A stretch of 64,000 bases of DNA. It comes from Dryocola sp032051265 (GTDB lineage: Bacteria; Pseudomonadota; Gammaproteobacteria; Enterobacterales; Enterobacteriaceae). A program made the translations under genes and the position numbers. Under the pieces are notes generated by a model. It was not told the DNA's origin, ran no database searches, and saw only the letters and a program-made list of their open reading frames with translations. The stretch is from positions 124,001 through 188,000 of the forward strand of contig DAMBYU010000003.1 in the NCBI GenBank assembly GCA_032051265.1, written 5' to 3'. Shown piece by piece: positions 60,918 through 64,000 of this stretch. The number at the start of each line of letters is the position of its first letter. Position 1 is the stretch's first letter.

Positions 60918-61071
60918 AAGACGGTATCCACACTTCAGTATTAGGGTTGTGTCGGTAGGCGTTGCCGCCAACAATAACGTAACGAGGGGCTGACTTATTT
61001 TAATGCCGCTGCCCGTCCATGCGGCTTTCGGGTTTAACCCGATCAATGTTCGGCAATTAAGCCGCGAGTAT

Positions 61072-62817
61072 TTACTTTTTCGCGCGTGATTCTGTTATCA
61101 CACGGACTTCTTCACGCTCCGCAGGCGTTAACCCTTCCGTTCTGGAGCGTGCCATTAATTCTTCAAACCTCAGCTCCAGCACGGAATCGAACATGTGTTC
61201 GAGCGCGTCGGTGAACGTTTTTTCTGCAATGTCCTTATCAGCTATATCGTCCCAGGCTGACAGCTTTTCAAGGGTGGCGGCCTCATTTGTGCCGCGATAC
61301 AGCTCTAAAAGCTGCCCGGTGGTCAGTCCTGGCTGGGCCAGACAGCTATTGACCAGATCGATAAATAATTTCAGCCCCGGCAGCTTAGCCTGTTCCAGCC
61401 CGCTTAAGGGCGGAACAGAAGGTGCCAGCTCTGGATTCTGCACCAGCAATCCTATCAGTATACGCATGGTTGTGCGTTTTAGCTGCGGAGCCGGGCGCGG
61501 CGTACCGCTTTGCACGAGCCTGGGCATTAGTTTTTCAAGCTGGCTGTCGTCCAGAATACCGAGTTTATTGCCCAGTTCCTGGCGCAGATAAATGCGTAAT
61601 GTCTCACCAGGTACCTGACTAATCAGGGGTAATGCCAGCGTGCTAAGGCGTGCACGGCCATCCGGTGAGCTTAAATCAACCTGTGGCATCAGGCTGTTAA
61701 AAAGAAACGTAGAAAGCGGCTGAGCATGTTCCATGCGCGCTTCAAAAGCTTCTTTTCCTTCTTTACGGACTAACGTATCCGGGTCTTCACCGTCCGGCAG
61801 GAACATAAAGCGTAGCTGACGACCGTCTGTCATGTAAGGCAGCGCCGTTTCCAGCGCACGCCATGCGGCGTCCCGTCCGGCGCGATCGCCGTCATAACAG
61901 CAGACCACGTTATCGGTTACCCGGAACAGCAGCTGGATATGGTCGGCGGTGGTTGAGGTGCCAAGCGATGCGACGGCGTAAGAAATGCCGTACTGCGCGA
62001 GTGCCACCACATCCATATAGCCTTCGACAACCAACAGGCGCGCCGGTTCAGCCTGGCTCTGCTGGGCTTCATACAGGCCATAGAGCTGGCGGCCTTTATG
62101 AAAAATATCGGTTTCCGGAGAGTTCAGGTACTTCGGCAGGGCATCGCCCAGCACGCGGCCACCAAAACCAATTACCCGGCCTCGCTTGTCGCGGATGGGA
62201 AACATCACCCGTTCACGGAAGCGATCGTAACTGCGGCCCTGGTCGTTCGTCACCAGCATGCCCGCGTCTGTCAGAGACTGACGATTTTCGGCGTTGCCGC
62301 CAAAACGCTTTAACGCGTTATCCCAACCGGGAGGCGCGTAGCCTATAGCAAAATGCTTGATGACTTCTGCGCTTAACCCACGGTTTGCCAGATACTGACG
62401 GGCAGGTTCCGCGTTGTGTTGCGTCAGGGATTGCTGATAAAAGGCGTTCAGGCCATCCATCAGCTGATAAAGATTCTGTCGCTGGTGGCGCTCGATCTGG
62501 CTTGGCCCGTTACCCGCTTCGTACGGCACTTCAAGGTTGTGCATGGCCGCTAATTCTTCAACGCTTTCGACAAACTCAAGCTTGTCGTAGTTCATTAAAA
62601 AATCCAGCGCGTTGCCGTGCGCTCCGCAACCGAAGCAGTGGTAAAACTGTTTATCACCGTTTACGGTGAAAGAAGGGGTTTTTTCGTTATGGAACGGACA
62701 GCACGCATGGTAGTTCTTGCCCTGCTTTTTGAGCTTCACGCGCGCATCGATCAGATCGATGATGTCGGTGCGAGCCAGCAAGTCATTGATGAAAACACGT
62801 GGAATTCGTCCAGCCAT
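61072..62817 (-). CDS. dnaG: DNA primase DnaG
   Basis: Makes RNA primers at the replication fork; 581 residues as in E. coli. The N-terminal CHC2 zinc finger is CCPFHNEKTPSF and CFGCGAHG; the TOPRIM core has VVEGYMDV (about 265) and CYDGDRAGRDAAW; the C-terminal DnaB-binding domain is about 430-581, ending EVRVITESRAKK. Upstream, an internal terminator separates it from rpsU and keeps its level low. Confidence 0.98.
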   Translation of the reverse strand: MAGRIPRVFINDLLARTDIIDLIDARVKLKKQGKNYHACCPFHNEKTPSFTVNGDKQFYHCFGCGAHGNALDFLMNYDKLEFVESVEELAAMHNLEVPYEAGNGPSQIERHQRQNLYQLMDGLNAFYQQSLTQHNAEPARQYLANRGLSAEVIKHFAIGYAPPGWDNALKRFGGNAENRQSLTDAGMLVTNDQGRSYDRFRERVMFPIRDKRGRVIGFGGRVLGDALPKYLNSPETDIFHKGRQLYGLYEAQQSQAEPARLLVVEGYMDVVALAQYGISYAVASLGTSTTADHIQLLFRVTDNVVCCYDGDRAGRDAAWRALETALPYMTDGRQLRFMFLPDGEDPDTLVRKEGKEAFEARMEHAQPLSTFLFNSLMPQVDLSSPDGRARLSTLALPLISQVPGETLRIYLRQELGNKLGILDDSQLEKLMPRLVQSGTPRPAPQLKRTTMRILIGLLVQNPELAPSVPPLSGLEQAKLPGLKLFIDLVNSCLAQPGLTTGQLLELYRGTNEAATLEKLSAWDDIADKDIAEKTFTDALEHMFDSVLELRFEELMARSRTEGLTPAEREEVRVITESRAKK

Positions 62818-62903
62818 AGGCCCCGTTTGACCCTGTTAAGCTTGTCTGACGTCGCTTTGAAAGCCGTGTCAGGAACCTGTAGGGCAGGTCAGTTCATAAA
62901 CGA

Positions 62904-62938
62904 AAATAAGCCGCGCATTCCTTTCGGAAGCACGGCCT
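62904..62938 (-). terminator. internal terminator between rpsU and dnaG
   Basis: Minus-strand GGCCGTGC-TTCC-GAAA-GGAA-TGCGCGGC followed by TTATTTT, corresponding to T1 of the E. coli macromolecular synthesis operon, which attenuates dnaG relative to rpsU. Confidence 0.88.
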
Positions 62939-62984
62939 TTACAACTACTACTTGTCTGTTTTTGAGGGCTAAACCCTCAAGAAA

Positions 62985-63206
<222 letters not shown>

Positions 63207-63447
63207 TCACCTTTGATAAATTCGGTTTGCCGCTGACTGATGCGTCAGCTATTTCAAAATGGTGCGGAATTTTACTGCAACTCTTGCTGCTTTGTAAAGC
63301 ACCGGACAACCAGAAACCTGGCTTTTAAGGCCGGAATCTTCCAGGGGCGTGGATTATACACGACATACGGGTAACAGGTGAGCAAAGTTTTACAACGGGA
63401 GCCCGGCAGCATAAACTTCGCCGCAAGACTTTGAGGTAGAGAAAGCC

Positions 63448-64000
63448 ATGCGCGTACTGGGTATAGAGACTTCCTGTGATGAAACCGGCATCGCCATTTA
63501 TGACGATGAGAAAGGATTGTTAGCCAATCAATTGTATAGTCAGGTGAAATTGCACGCTGACTACGGCGGCGTGGTGCCGGAGCTGGCCTCCCGTGACCAC
63601 GTACGTAAAACCGTGCCGTTGATTCAGGCCGCACTGAAAGAGGCAGGTTTAACCGCTCAGGATATTGATGGCGTGGCCTATACCGCCGGTCCTGGCCTGG
63701 TTGGTGCGCTGCTGGTGGGCGCAACGGTCGGTCGCGCGCTGGCGTTTGCCTGGGATGTGCCTGCCGTACCGGTGCACCACATGGAAGGCCATTTACTGGC
63801 GCCGATGCTCGAAGATAATCCTCCGGCGTTCCCGTTTGTCGCGCTGCTGGTTTCCGGCGGCCATACCCAGCTCATTAGCGTAACGGGCATTGGTCAGTAT
63901 GAGCTGCTTGGTGAATCCATTGACGATGCCGCAGGCGAAGCCTTCGATAAAACAGCCAAACTGCTGGGTCTGGATTATCCGGGCGGCCCGATGCTGTCAA
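63448..64000 (+). CDS. tsaD: tRNA threonylcarbamoyladenosine synthesis protein TsaD (Kae1/YgjD), 3' end missing
   Basis: Catalytic subunit of the TsaBDE complex that transfers threonylcarbamoyl to A37 of ANN-reading tRNAs. The first 184 codons are visible, of about 337. It starts MRVLGIETSCDETGIAIYDD; the metal-binding HMEGH motif is at about 111-115, SGGHTQL and DDAAGEAFDKTAK follow. The frame is open to the right window edge. TTGAGGTAG lies upstream of the ATG. It is divergent from rpsU, the standard enteric arrangement. Confidence 0.97.
   Translation, partial: MRVLGIETSCDETGIAIYDDEKGLLANQLYSQVKLHADYGGVVPELASRDHVRKTVPLIQAALKEAGLTAQDIDGVAYTAGPGLVGALLVGATVGRALAFAWDVPAVPVHHMEGHLLAPMLEDNPPAFPFVALLVSGGHTQLISVTGIGQYELLGESIDDAAGEAFDKTAKLLGLDYPGGPMLS

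Overview
The window is chromosomal DNA of an enteric gamma-proteobacterium (Enterobacteriaceae). Most proteins align along their whole length with E. coli/Salmonella proteins known to me, and the regulatory sites are of enteric type (ArgR, PhoP, TreR, NrdR, sigma-28, sigma-54, ERIC and REP repeats). It is neither E. coli nor a close sister: it carries miaE (absent from E. coli K-12), a secreted GH20 hexosaminidase and an extra five-gene peptide-type ABC operon. Its gene order also joins blocks that lie far apart in K-12. I do not name a genus.

Layout. (1) 1-3665: yhbS (cut by the edge), an ERIC element, yhbQ, yhbP, yhbO, yraR, yraQ, matching the K-12 71-min cluster. (2) 3685-30799: the K-12 96-97-min block, with nrdDG, treBC and treR, mgtL-mgtA, ridA, pyrL-pyrBI, tabA, argI, rraB, yjgM, valS-holC, pepA and lptFG. 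A GH20 gene sits between mgtA and ridA, and miaE plus an unknown membrane-anchored gene sit between rraB and yjgM. (3) 30816-39355: the complete lsr autoinducer-2 system, lsrK-lsrR divergent from lsrACDBFG. (4) 39393-64000: a 69-min-like region with patA, a peptide-type ABC operon, proP, aer, an ada/PEP-mutase-family pair, a CurA-like reductase, ascGFB, an AT-rich islet with two unknown 67-residue ORFs, tRNA-Ile2(CAU), mug, the rpsU-dnaG-rpoD operon and the start of tsaD.

Many control elements can be read directly: a PhoP box 12 bp from a -10 in front of the mgtL leader peptide, the pyrL attenuator with its UTP-sensitive start motif, two tandem ARG boxes before argI, a TreR palindrome before treB, a pair of NrdR-like boxes 31 bp apart plus two exact DnaA boxes before nrdD, a sigma-28 promoter before aer and a sigma-54 promoter before patA. 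In lsrRK a perfect 10-bp hairpin holds both the lsrR stop and the lsrK Shine-Dalgarno, which suggests translational coupling.

Most of the window is ordinary core genome. The least explained parts are the AT-rich islet beside the tRNA (56902-58263), the duplicated hairpins at 23200-23370, the unknown protein after miaE, and the translationally coupled Ada/PEP-mutase pair. I found no CRISPR array, intact insertion sequence, prophage or recognisable defence system.
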